Both the position numbers and the translations under genes were made by a program. Of a stretch of 64,000 nucleotides of DNA, positions 49,784 to 63,000 are shown one piece after another. Position 1 is the first letter of the stretch. Each line of letters starts with the position of its first letter. The notes beneath the pieces were generated by a model that searched no databases, was not told the origin of the DNA, and saw only the letters and a list, made by a program, of their open reading frames with translations. Origin of the DNA: Oreocharis arfaki (lineage: Eukaryota > Chordata > Aves > Passeriformes > Paramythiidae); contig VZRR01013406.1 in assembly GCA_013398015.1 (NCBI GenBank), positions 750,542-814,541 on the forward strand, read 5' to 3'.

Positions 49784-52700
49784 ACCTCTTTTTCGCATTT
49801 TTCTCCCCCTTTTTGCTATTCTTTTGATGGCGTTAAACATCACTTCAGGAACCCTGAGGAAGACTAAAATAATGAACAGATCTATTTGAATTATGATACA
49901 AAACAAAAAGATTATATGCAATTCACCTTGAAAGTAGAAGCCATTATTATTCCTTTTCATGGCTATTTAAAAAGTTTTTTTAAAAAAAGGAAGCTGCTGA
50001 AGATATATTTTCACCTTTAGACATTGTCCTAAAGAAAGTGCTATGTTTGAAAAATCGTCAGAAATTCTATTTTCCACTTTCATTGTGAAATTAAGAGAGC
50101 TTTTGCATTTTGAACTCTACCCACACACTGCAGCAGCAGTCCCCTGGATTGTTCTGAGCCTTAAATAGGTGTGCTTTGGAGAAAGTAGAAGGAAAAAAAT
50201 CCTTCAAAAGATCCCACGCTAATGACATTCTAAACTTTTAAGAAGTTTTCTTTCCATATTTATTGAAGCCAGGCATTTAATTTTGTACTCATGAGTCCCA
50301 ATGTATTCATGGTTTCCTACAGGAGATTTGGATATTTCTTTGCTTGGACAATTGTGGCTGTAATTATCTATTATCCCAGCAGCCTGAACCTTTTTGTGAG
50401 CACATATTATTAGTTGGTGGCAGTGCTCAAATGTTATCTGACATTGGCAAAGAACAATCTCTGGGCCTAGCTTTTCTTCATATATGCCAGTATGTGAATC
50501 AATAATAGCTCTTCAGAACTCAAAAAGTCTACCCCAGAGTGAGATTGGAGTAATGAGGGAAAAATCAGACTCCCCAGTTTGAAATTGTCTTATTAGAGAA
50601 ACGAGTTTGTACTTAAAAGTGAAAAGTTTTTATTTTATTTTTAACCTCATCTGTGAAAACTGTGGGTTTGCTGGTGAGGGTGAACAGGGCCAAATATAGT
50701 CATAGTCCTACCAGAAGGGATGTTGTGGACTTCCTGACTTCATCTAAGTGCAAAGCATATGCCACAGTGGATGGTATAGTATTTACCCTGTCAGCAAGTC
50801 CCAGCTGAGAGGTCACTAGAACTTTGCATTGTAGCTTCATTTCTGAAACATTTAATGTCATATCTCAAACTGTCAGATATCTTTCGAAACTAAGTGGAGG
50901 CACAGTATTCAGGGAAGCTTGTCTTTATCCTTGCTCTATACATCCGTGCCCTTGTGGCTATGCAGGCTGTTTCTTCAGGGAAGGGGCACTTCCCTAGGAG
51001 GGAAGAGGCACTCTGCACACCTGGCGAGTGCTGCGCAGCTGTGCACTTTTGGTGCCCTACCTGGTCTGAAATTGTATAGCTGCCCAGCTTCAAAGAAGCC
51101 CACAGACCTGCTGCAGGATCATAGGATGGGCAGTTTGGAAAACTTCCAAACTGTGATTCAGTTGTGTGCGTTGAAGGTCTTTCCTGTTTCTCAAACCTAG
51201 TCTACATCTAATCTGTAGGGAATACTTCAAGGACAAGCTTTGTTAATTTGCTGCAGTTTGGTCATGTACATGTCCAAGCATGTATGGTTTCTAGTAATAC
51301 TGAGCAACAGGCCTCCTAAAATCACCAAGGTTCCTTCAAATGATTAGACACCTATGAAGAACTGGCCAATAAGACTGAGAGCAGGGCAGCTGTCTCTTCC
51401 CTTCAATCTTTACTTCATCTCTCTCACAGGCCACACACTCCTGCTCTTTGAAGTATATTTCTTTAGAAATAAAGGGTTTTCAACAGCACAGTGAACTACA
51501 TGCAAATTCAATAAAATACATTACAGCTTATCTTTATGTCCAAATCTTTATGAGTTAACTTAAGCATATGCACATTTTTTAACCCTCTTACATTTTTCAC
51601 TGCCAATGAACCACTGATCCTTCAGGACCTTTTCCCTGTGTTCACTTCAACACCACTGAATTTTTAAGTGCCTAGAATAATATAGAGAGAGCTTGCACAT
51701 ATTTATGATCTATTCTGTTAAACTTTAAAATTGTGCCATCTTAAAAATGAAGTGGAAACTTAAATTTCAGATTTATGGTAGTAAAACTCTTCTCATTTTG
51801 TGTTCTACATTAATTGAATTCATTACCAGATTTCTGAGTTTGGACATTAAAAAATTGCACATAAGTATGAAAACACAGTGGTTCCGTAAGTATAAGGTTA
51901 ATACCAGGAAATTAATGTGGAAATGCTCTCATTGGTTCCTCTGGTTTTGGCCCCTTTTTAACTGATGCCAGTTAAGAGAAATCGCAGCCAGTCATTAGAA
52001 GTGTAAATAAGGATCTTACTGAAAAGTATTAAGGCACTATTTCCTACCTTGCTTTCTGATATTCCAAGCCATCAAAAGCCCACTTGCTGTGTGCTTGATC
52101 TCATAACGAAACTGTACTTTAAAATGAATTTCAGGAGCCCATACAATTCTGTTTTCCACAGTGTTAGTTCACTAAATCTGGAATTAAGTTGTGTAAAGTA
52201 TAAAACACCACGGCTCTGAATTAACCTATGAAAAAGACAAGTGTTGCGAGGGATATGGAATGAAAAATTGACTTTGCATCTCAATTAAACTCAATATCAT
52301 GTAACTTCATTAAAAAATTTCCCCTCTCTCTTTCTCCACAAAATGGCTCTATTTAGCTGTAATATTTTTCAGAGAAAAAAAAACCACAAGAAGCAAAACA
52401 CTAATAAAAAATAACAGCTTCTGGTGGTATGAGGACTGTTTGGAAAAATGTAAGTCATTTGTAAAAAAGTAATTCTGCACCTGGAAAATCCATACTAGTT
52501 AAGGAATTGAAGAAAATATTCGAAAAATATCTCAGCACAAATTGTGTGTGTTTATATCAAAGGTTTTTTAAATGCTCTAGCCTTCATTGAGTTGAAATGT
52601 AAAAAGGCAATAAAGAAATTAACATACATTTACTGAAGTAACTTTTCATAGTTATAAACAGTTTTGGGGTAACACTGAAATAAATCAGCTGTGTACTTAT

Positions 52701-55700
52701 ACAGCACACATCACCGTTTAGCAGAGGAACTTACTGTTGCAGGAATAGTGAGGACCAAATCTATTAATAGATTCAAAACACATCAATCAAATGCCAGAGG
52801 ACATATCCACTGGGAGTGTTAAGTACAGTAACCCAGGGAATCTCCAAGACAAATCACTGCCTGCCAAGACATTAAAAAGTGTACCAAGGGATGCTCAAGC
52901 ACTAGGGATACACCTATATCTGCTAGTAGACACTACCAGAGACAGCATATTGGCCCAAATGAATATTTGCTGTGACTTGTACTATGATTCTCTGAATAGT
53001 AAAATGTAAATCAGATTAGCATTTCAGAATTCCTTCTGGGCTTTATGTTTTATATTTTGATTGTAGTAAGTAAGACAAAATGAAATAATTGCATTTGACG
53101 ATCAATATTGATAGAAAAGAGATTTCTAGGGATTAGAGTGATTAACTCTTTTAAACGCCATTTGGGCAAGTGAGTTTAGTAAATTTTGATTTTATCCACA
53201 TATGGAAGATAAAACCATAGCACAGACAAAAGTCCTGTTGGTTATTTGGAATCCCAGAGAGCCATCAAAATGAGGTAAATAAGCTGGTGTTGAAATGACA
53301 AGTGGTTAGAACAGCCATCATCTCAGTGTTCACAGAGCACTTCTATCTCTTTCTCTGATTTATTCATTAAGACAGCTTGCTGAACAACCAGAAGGCAGAT
53401 TCAATATGTAAAGAATACAAAGGAAATACATTTTGCCTTCTTCAGTCATGATAGTTCATATGAACCTTTAACTTAAGAAAGACAAGAGTTTGTAAGGAGA
53501 TAAAACAGAAAATACGAGCAAAATATGTGCACTAAACAAAATCACATAGGATCTCTTTATTCTAGTAGTACACTAGGGGTTGTACTTTTCAGCTTTTCTT
53601 TAGCATAAATCTAGTAGATGAGTCCAGCTATAAAATAGTATCTAACTTTCACTGAAGTGGCCAGTTGATAGTTTCCCAAATTCATTAATGTAAAAAGTGT
53701 GAAAACAACAACAAAAAAAAACCACTATAAAAAGATAAAGCTTGAGGAAATAGAATTTCTTCTGAATTTGGAGCAGAATACAGGGAGCTTGGCCTGTTCA
53801 TATTAGAGATTGTGGCAAGTACAGCCATTTCAGTAATAAATAACATTGACACTGTGCCTTTCAGCATGAAGAAAGTTAATAACATATGATGAAATGCAGT
53901 CAAGCTAGAGCAGCATAATAAATTATTACTTAAAATTTAAGGCATTTTAGCTATCCGTGCATACATTTGCAAAGATAAACCACGCTAGCTTAAACTTCAT
54001 CAGCAGAAGTTTTATTTAAACCCTCCACCTCACACATTTATGGACACATATTATCTCAGTGCTACTCTGTGGTGTTTATATGATCAGCTGTGGCTTCTTA
54101 AAAAGAGTTGCCCCTTTAAGCAATGAATTAAACCATAATCTATCATATACTGAGCCTCAAAGGGCACCAGAATTTGGCTCCAGGCTTCTTAATTTATTGT
54201 ACTGAATTTGAATTAGAGAAAATGAATGCTGGCTAAAAAATATACTGAGTTAATAAACTAAATAGAATAACATGGGTTGGAAAATTCATACACACAAAAT
54301 ATTAAGAGAGAGAGAATGATGTATCTGTTAGTCATGGTCAAACTATGAGCAAGACTGATCTGTTCAATTCAACCAGATGAACAACGCAAATTGTTTCTGA
54401 AGTATCAAACACCTTGCAAGAAGAAACTGCTTTTCAAAACTTTGGGTTTCTCTTTGGATGTGAGGAACCCTGCTTTCTTCACAGAATGGTAGAGGACTGT
54501 CTGATGTAAAGGACTTGTACAGTCAAGAGACACTCTACAAAAAAAAAGAAGTTCTGAAAAGCCTCTCTCGACTAGTAATCAATGGGAAATTGTTATTAAT
54601 GTATTTAAGAATTTGGATCAAATTTTTTTTAATTTCCTTAAACTACTTAAAATCAAAAACTATTCTTATTCCTGTTAAATTCCCTGGAAAAGTAAATATT
54701 GTGTTTTAAGTGCATATATATATATAGTGCTGAAAAATATGAATGTCTAAATGATCACTTTTAATCACTTTGGAAAAAAAAGTGACAAAACAAATTATAA
54801 GACACAGATTTTTAATACTTGTCAGCAAGGTTTCAGCTCTCCATGTTCATTAATATCACAGTAGGAAAAAGCTCCAATTTCTTATTTCTTTCAACAGATA
54901 CATGTCAAAATCATGTCCTGCAGCTGGTGAACATCTGCCATAGTTGTGCAGGTTCATCTTAGGGGACACAGAGTTTCTCAGCATTCCATTTTTGGAATTA
55001 TATTTTGCAATCCTTAGCAATATTACTGGTGACACTGAAAATAGCTGCTGCAGGTCATGCAGTTGGGGAGTTTTAAGGGTGTCTGATTTCCTGCTGTCTA
55101 AAATTTTTATTTTTTATTTCAACAGCCATGAAAGGGGATAGCATCTCAGGGCATGAATATAAAAAAGAGTCAGCTAACAAAGCTAATATATACACTTCTA
55201 GGTCATGACAATGCCAAAATAATCTTTCTTTAAGCACAGTTTCTTGCATGACAAAACAAACCAGATACTTAGCTGAAACATTGCTAAACTTAGGGCAAAA
55301 AGAAGTTGTGTCTAAATTTTCAAAACCACAGATGACATGCGAATTGAGGGAAACTCTGATGAAGGTAAATATCCATGCAGGATGGGATTTTTTTTATGCA
55401 GAGAGAAACTGGAGGAACCTTAATTTACAGACAGGAAAAAAAAAAAAAAAGGTATATGCAAAATCATTCAAGTGCCAGAATTTGGTGCTGGTCATAGAAA
55501 CTGTCCAGGTTATTGTTATTGTCTCTCCGTATGCTCATGCATAACTATAAGGCAAATTATACTTCTGAAATAAGCGAGATGCTTGCAACTGTTACATTAA
55601 GCCAAGACAGAGGGGGAAAACCTTGGAGGTTACTAGAAAAGAAAAAGACAATGCATAAGTTGGCTTGGGAGTGCTCATTTCATTAAATATTGAACAGAAG

Positions 55701-55972
55701 ATGTTTTTTCTCGGTAGCAACAATACCAATAAAAAGCCTACAAAAAAAATTCGAACAAATTTCTGCTGTGATATAAATAAGCTCAATTCAGAATTCTGAG
55801 CAACTTGATCAAAAAAATTAAAAAGAAGAAAGGTGGTTGGGGAATACAAAAGAGAAAAAGAAGACCCTTGTAATCCATCAAATGTAGCTACTTTCTACCC
55901 GAAATCAAAAGCCAGTAGTTAGTTCCCTACCCATCCCCATCTTTAGAAGACATAGAAAGCTCAGGAAAGGTG
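49784..55972. other. Unique AT-rich non-coding DNA
   Basis: No mobile element or gene is recognised in these 6 kb. A somewhat GC-richer patch at 50895-51130 carries open frames on both strands (61-93 codons) without a domain. A short TA run lies at 54714-54726. Confidence 0.5.
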
Positions 55973-56142
55973 ATTTTTTCTTTTAGTTTTATTTTGTTTT
56001 GGGTTTTTCTTGTTGTTGGGGGGTGTTTTTGTTTGGGGTTTTTTTGTGGTGGTGGTAGTGTTTTTTTTGTTGTTTTTTGGTTTGGTTTGGGTTTTTTTGT
56101 TGTTGCTTGCTTGCTTCCTTGTTTTTGTTTTTGTTTTTTTTT
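55973..56142. repeat. Long T/G-rich low-complexity tract
   Basis: About 170 bases consist of T runs broken by single G or blocks of two to six G, plus three GCTT units near 56106-56116. This is the longest tract of its kind here. The reverse complement is A/C-rich. The open frames across it (Phe-, Val- and Gly-rich) are artefacts. G blocks are spaced by T loops, so a weak G-quadruplex is conceivable. Confidence 0.92.
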
Positions 56143-59085
56143 CCCAACAATGTTGTTCTCATTTGCTGGGGCTTTTCCTTAGGGTATTGTTGATAAACAT
56201 CAGTATTCCTCCTTGCTGTGCAATCTGGAAAGCAAAAGCACAGTTTCCATGAATGCTATTCAGATATTCGGCCCTTTGGCCACTCCTTTTTTTGGTTGAT
56301 ACATTCTATGTGCTCTGGCCAGGAGCACAGTTTTCTCAGTGAGCTTTCTGCCAATATTGTCCTGAAGACTTAAATCAAATTCTGCAGTCTAAGAGAAGCA
56401 GACTTGCCAGTTAATATTTAAATTAAACCAGATAAGCAATTTCCATGCAGTGTCATTTTTACAGAGTATCCCAAATCTCTATTACTCTAATGAAGGACTA
56501 TGCTGACAGCTATACCATCACTCAAGATTTACGGTATCAATGAAGTCAGAACCAAAAGGTGTGTCACAGTATTAATATTTCTGCATTTCTATTCTAAAAC
56601 ACAATACAATTTAATTGTGTTTACAAGACATTCACTTTAATGATAATTCTGCAGAAGACTGGGTCTTTTCAGATGGACCTTCAATGAATTTTTTTGATTT
56701 GCATAGGGTAAGCGATGTGTTATCAAGATCTCTTCAAGGACCTTCAATAAAAGTATAGTTCAATTTTAATAATACTTCTGAAGTGATGTTGGAACTCCTT
56801 CTTTAAGATATATGTAAATAATATCTGTAAATTTGCATTTATTTTCATACAAATTAGAACTATATCTGACCCAAAGCTCATTTAAATCAAAGGGAATCAT
56901 CCTATCTCTGCTTCAACTGCAACCCTACGATTTCTTCCATACAGCAACTGCTATCAGTACAACACGAAATAAAGGTAGGAATAAGAGAGATCTAAAAACA
57001 CCTTTGCAAGAAGTCCTTCCACTTGCTGTGGTGTCATGATTGCCAAAATGGGATAAAAATAGTTCTGTGGTTATACTTTTCGAAAAAAATCATATATACT
57101 GGAAAAAAAATACTTTGTAACAATGGCATGAAATTCACCTTGGTACAAAGTGACTGCATTTTTCATATAGTGTATTTTTGTTCCAGAAAGCGAGTGCATG
57201 GAAGAAGGATTGGTATAGCTTCAGTCATGCAGAATTTCAGTACCCAGTCTGGTTTACAAAACTGATTATCAAAAGTGCCTCGGTTTAGGGAGAGAAGAAC
57301 TATGTATCCACCCAAGGGCATTTGTTACCCCACCAACAGAACTGTATACTACACACCTAAGATTAATTTAAACACTTGAGGTAAATGTTTACAACTAATT
57401 TACTCAAGATGCATTTTCCTTAAAGACACGTGAGAGAAACAGCCTTTTTTAACAGGTGCCTCATCAGGTCTGTTTCAGAAGTCTGCTTTGGGGTAAGGTA
57501 ACTCCTAACCTATTTTTTGTTGACTAGATCGGTGGTCGTCGACTATGGAAGGAGTTCAGGGTGAATGGGTGCAACAGAGACAGGAACATCAGTCATAAGA
57601 ATCCTACCTCTCACTTAAATACCTCAATGTAGGAAATATCTAGCTTTTTATAATTGATTCATGTTTATAAATCAGATCAACTATAATAACTGCCACAATC
57701 TTAGATGGCTTTAAAAGGTGTAATCATGAAAATCAATATGCTTATTATTCGGTGCTGGGTGAGTCAGCTGTAATTTTTTTTTCTATCTAGTAGTTCTGTT
57801 GGTTTTATGCTAAAAATGAGAAATGATGGCAAAGACTTCAGCACAGATTCAACTTGATGCGCAAATAGAGACAAGAAACTCAATCTATTACCTGGCCTTT
57901 TCACAGACTTTTACTAATTTATTCAGAATTACTCAAGGCCTAAATTCTACCGATGGTTCTACCACCAAATAATGTAAAGCTGGGATGACTGAGAGATACG
58001 TAAGAAAAAGAGAAACAGAAGATATGCAAGAAAGTACTTATTTGGTTTAAACACAAAGAGTTATAAAAACTGAAAAGCTTGAGAAATCAAACACAACTTC
58101 ATTTCAGGTTAGTATCATCAGTATATATCTGCTGAAAAATTCAACCCAGTGTTACAAAATAGGAAGATATACAATCCTGTATGTAGTAGCTGTGGCTTCT
58201 CAATGTCCAGAAATTTATGTTTCATTACTTTAATGTCTCAGATATTTCAAACACTGAATATAGCTTATAGAACTCAGTTTTTTCCATATATTTTATTTTA
58301 ATCCAGTTAAAAGTGGACTAGATTTTCAGCTAGTGTTCACTGGCAGACTACAAAAAAATTGTTTAAAGCTTTACTGATTTATACCTGTTGAAAAATATGA
58401 CAAATCATATTTTCAGAGAAAAAATATAGAGATTCATGATGAAACATCCTTGCCCTGTTATAAAAATCAATGGTTTATCATGTTCAGACATGATAGTAAT
58501 TCAATATTTTAAAAAATATTGCCTTATATCAACTTCAAAACTACATGCTCCTAAGTTGTTGATTAACAATTTAACAGCAGAGAAGGACAGTGCACCTGGA
58601 TAAAAACATTTCGTCATTTTGGCCTGACAACTTTGTGTTTTCAAGAGCTAGACAATATGTGAGGAAATATATAGGCTTCCAGTCTGCCTGAAAACCCATA
58701 AAAAGGCTCGGATATCATACTCTTCTCAGCTTCTGTAACGCCTTTCATTCAGCATCATTTATTAATGATTTGATTAGGCTAAGGTGAGACAAATCACCAA
58801 TTTGTAACAGCAGTGGAAGACTGTAGTGCATGGTCACGACTCACGAGCTGTAGTTGGCCCTGGTGACTTGGGAGCTTAGTACTTCTTCATCCCCTAAAGG
58901 AATGAAGGACCAGCATTTAAATTCTGACTCTATATCTATGGGTTCTCTTTGAAAATGAAGGCATAATACTTTACAAAACAGTGGGGGGTTTTTTTGAGGG
59001 GTTTTATTTGCTCTCCAAAGATTTCTTTACATTTTCAGTTTTGTGGTTAGGAATAGTATAATACCAAGTTTCTCATGAAGCCTTT

Positions 59086-59087
<2 letters not shown>
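56143..59087. other. Unique AT-rich non-coding DNA
   Basis: No gene or mobile element is recognised. A small hairpin-like palindrome (CAATATTTTAAAAAATATTG) lies at 58502-58521, and a T/G-rich stretch at 58981-59006. Confidence 0.5.
58981..59006. repeat. Short T/G-rich tract
   Basis: G blocks of six and four alternate with seven and four T on the plus strand. It is like the tracts at 4391 and 62139. Confidence 0.75.

Positions 59088-59148
<61 letters not shown>
59088..59148. repeat. Poly(T) run of 61 bases
   Basis: An unbroken T homopolymer on the plus strand, without Ns. It lies about 250 bases upstream of the LTR at 59402 and does not belong to it. No retrocopy with a matching A tail is recognised on the reverse strand beside it. 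Confidence 0.92.
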
Positions 59149-59149
<1 letters not shown>

Positions 59150-59401
59150 TTAGCATAGTTTCCATTTTTTACAACTTTTCATCATTTGATAATGTAGCTG
59201 ATTCGGTCCCAAAATGGTGTTCTTATTCTGGTATTTAATACTCAAATAGATTTTTTTTCCCTAATCACAAAAACAAAAAATGGCAAAATTTGTGTCCCTA
59301 TCATTTCCTTGCATGCATGTGCATACACAACATGAAAAGTTTTTGAAATTAACAAGTCAGAGATGTTTGATATATGTTTTCATGAACAATGAGTGAGTAC
59401 C
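59149..59401. other. Unique spacer between poly(T) and LTR
   Basis: AT-rich sequence with no recognised feature. Confidence 0.5.
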
Positions 59402-60040
59402 TGTCCTGGTTTGAGAAAAATCAGGAGGAAACATCTGAAATGAACAGCTCCTCAAATGGAAGGAAAGTTTCAGCAGCCCCTCCTCCACCAGGGGTGGAAA
59501 GAAATTTCTTGGAGGAAAGTGAAAAACAAACAAACAAACAAACAAACAAAAACCCACCTGTTTATTTAACACAGGCATGAGAGAAGAAATAATGTTAAAT
59601 AATAAAACATCTCGCTGTAGAGAAGACCTGGTAGGTTCAGAGTCCTTTCTGTGGGTGTGGCTCTGCTCTCTACAGAGCTGGGGTGTGGTGTGGGGCCTTC
59701 CAGTGATGGTGTTCCGGGCTGGAGCTGAACAGTTCCCAGAGAAAAAGAAGCCACAGTGCCAGGAAAACTCTTTGCTTCAGCTAAGGAACAAGAAGCTAAC
59801 TAAAAAGCAAAGAATTCTAACTCTCCGTCTCTCTCCTGAGAAAGAGAGCCGAGAGCTGGCTAAAAGCAGGAAGGTGCTCCCTCGGCTCTGCAGCGGTGAG
59901 GACGCGGGGGAGTCTGTGAGTCCTTGAACACCAAACCGCGCTGAAGAATTCGCTCGGCTTCCCCGCCTTTTCTCTCAGGCCCAGCTTAAAGGCACAGCCT
60001 GACAGTAGGGAATAAAGTATCATACAGTCACCCCAGGACA
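59402..60040 (+). mobile_element. Complete solo LTR with matching 8-bp inverted ends
   Basis: The 639-base segment starts TGTCCTGG (59402-59409) and ends CCAGGACA (60033-60040), a perfect 8-base inverted terminal match with TG...CA ends, as expected for a retroviral LTR. Inside are a CAAA-type repeat (listed separately), TTTATTTAAC near 59561, and the phrase GAGCTGGGGTGTGGTGTGGG (59677-59696). GCTTCCCCGCCTTTTCTCTC follows near 59956, then a canonical AATAAA polyadenylation signal at 60011-60016, 24 bases before the 3' end. The wording matches a passerine ERV LTR I know, but I do not assign the family name. The 116-codon open frame within it (59577-59927) has no domain. The flanking 5-mers (GTACC and GCATC) agree at 3 of 5 positions, so the target duplication is weak. 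It is the best-preserved LTR in the window. Confidence 0.9.
59521..59554. repeat. (CAAA)n microsatellite within the LTR
   Basis: About seven tandem CAAA units occupy this stretch. Related LTRs carry an A/C-rich stretch here, so this looks like a local expansion. Confidence 0.9.
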
Positions 60041-63000
60041 GCATCAAAGATGAATAAATCCCGTTTTACTTCCTAACTACAATACTGACATTTTCAAAAT
60101 CGCTTCAGACTGACAGTGTGGCAGTTACAAAGCTATGAAGTAAGAAAACAACTAAGTTTCCAAGTCTCAGACACGTAACAGGATATTCACATGCAGGCTG
60201 ATCTGCCTTTATGACTTTTAGCATGGAATGACAGGCATGCTGCTGGCCTGCATTTTCACTCCTGACATCCCCAAAATGCCAAAGAGCTCAGATCTTGCTA
60301 TTTCCATTTTGGTTTTGACAGACAAAAATCATCCGGTAGGGGAATGTTTATGCAGACGTAGATGGGACAGAAGCTGAGAAATGCTTAGTATCAGCCCAGA
60401 CTTCTCTGCACAGTAAAGTGGTCAGCTTCTTCCACTGGTCCCTCTCACCTGCGTGTGTCTTCTACTGACCACAGGGTACATCTGCCCCAGTTCTCCACCC
60501 AGCTCTGACTCTTGTCCAGCTACAGGTACTTTTCTGCTGGAGCCTGGCAAGGACACTTTATCTTCTTTTCCTGACACTAAGGCATTTCCCCTGCCATTGC
60601 CATTCATTGCACTACATATTACTCATCTAGCACAAAATCGTCACTGTCAAATGTTTATGACTGGACCTCCTGCAGCTAACTCAAGGTGTTCCTAAAACAT
60701 CTACATACACATCCTGAAAATATCGGTGCAGTGTCATCCTCTCACTCCTGTCTCTGCTAACTCATCCTAACAAGCACCATCAGTTATTCAAACATTCTCT
60801 TAAAATCATCCATTTTAATTTCCATGCCCCTCAGATAGCCCTAAGCTGCTTCTAATATATTATTTAGTTCATATCCACCCACTCTGCATAATTCCATATT
60901 CTTCCCTTGGTATTTTACTAATATGTACTGTATTCCACATTAGCATAGCACTGCTCAAATCCAAATAAAATGGTTGTATATTAGTATTTAGCTAAATTTT
61001 ACATTCTCAGATATCTTTCTTAAAATGCTGCAAAGATTAAAGTTTTAGTCTACAGACATAAGTTGTACCAATTCCCAAAGCCTGGCTCCAAGAGATCTCC
61101 TTCACTGACTCAAGTTCTTCTTGTAAATCTTCTCAAAAGTTTTATGTAGTCAGTCTAAGGAAAGATGGGGGCAGGGAGATGGGCAGAAATTCAGTCAATT
61201 AGAGTTGGTAGAATTGGGCTGTGTTAACAGCACATGGTGAGACTGTTCAATCTGAGGAAGGGAAGATATTGTCCAATTGGTACTTGACATCTTATTCCCA
61301 GAAACTGACACTCTTCTTGTTGCCAAGGTTGAGTAAGTTTAACATGAAGCAAGGAACAGCAGGTTATTTATGCTTTAACTAGACTATCTAGAGCTCAGTT
61401 TTTCTAAATAATCTGCATACATTGCGTTAGTGAGTGCATAAAACAATTCCAATCATAATATATAGTCTGTACAAAAAATTAACAAATAATATTTGCTGAC
61501 TTTTTGTACAATTAAAGAACAGACAGTACCCTCAAACTTCACTTTATTTGGTGACTGCAGTTGAAGTAGATGTACAAGGGAACATTTTAATTTAAATTTA
61601 TTTGTGACCAGGGCATTTGATTTAGCTTTTGCAGATGTAAAGAGAAGGGTGAGAACAGTGTGACTCTACCAAAATTGTGCTGGATTTTACCTACGTAAAA
61701 TAAAGTGGCTTCACTGACTAGGGACTGTCTCCAAACTTTCTTTGTCCTGTGTAATCTCACAGTACTACTATTTCTATTACATCTAAAGTTAACATTTAGC
61801 TACAATCAGAAATCTGAAGTAATTCCATTATTTACTTAAATTCTGTTAGCAGTAAAATTGCAGAATTTTAGCTCCTTCCTTTATAACAGAATAAACCACA
61901 GACATCTCTCTCTGATTTGATTTTATTTCACCCTACCTAAATGTTATGATTTCCTTAAATTTAAGATTAAAGGTGGGTTTTCTGTGAGGTTTTTTGTGTA
62001 TAAATTAAAAAAGCATATTTATGTTCTTATATTTTAGCAAAGCTCAAACTGCAGAAGAGATAGATTTCCTTAAAAGCACTGGCCAGGAGGAAACGGAATT
62101 CACTGGTCTTTATTAAATAACTAAATCTTCTCAAGACTGGTGGTTTTTTTGGAGGGTTTAGAAGGTGGAAAGAGGGGTTTTGGTTTTGGTTTGGTTTGAG
62201 TTTTTTGGGTTTTTGAAGGAAGGTTATATGGACAACCTGCTGAATTCTGATGTAATTTAATCTAAATTTTCTCAAGTCAGGTCTCAAACCCTTTGTATTA
62301 GAGGACATTCCACCATTACTGAAAGAAAGACTGTTATTCTGTTTATTGAGTTTTGGCACTTTTCTGTTTCCTTCACAAGACATCTCTACAATGGGCACCT
62401 GTCCCAGAGACTGGAAGCTCATTTCAGAAGCAAGTTGAAGCAGCAAAATTGATAGACAGCTCTTTTACCCTAAATGCTGTCTTTGGTATGAAAAGGGGAG
62501 AGGGCTACAAATTAAAATTTTGCAGCCTCCTTGGCTTGATTGCAGTACTAGTAATTTTCAAATTGCTCTGTGTATGCATTTGTATACGTGAAACAGAGAG
62601 GAGGAGAGACAGACAAACATGGAGAGTGACTGGGAGCTTCTTGATTAAAAATAAACCCAAAAGTCTTATGCTCGCAGCAGGTAAGCAATGAGAAAAATAC
62701 CAGAAACTCAATCTATCTTACAAAATGCCAATTATTTTAAATTACTATTTTCCTACACTGTGGTAATAACCTGGCATTAGCAGGTTCAGCAGTTGTTTCC
62801 AATACTAACAACCCCAAAATATATATCAAAAGATTTTTTTTCCTATTGCTCAGTGTGTGTATGGTGAGTAGAGCAGCTGACAGCTGCATGTAAGCCAATT
62901 TATGACTTCCAAGTAAATTTTTAGCCTTTCATCCCAAAGTTACCTTATTCAGCAAAACAACCTCTCTCAGGCCCTGGAACATGAGACTTAAAGTCCCATC

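Noticed and set aside
62027..62446. A 139-codon reverse open frame
   Set aside because: Its middle is translation of the T/G-rich tract, giving a run rich in Lys, Pro and Asn. No domain is recognisable.
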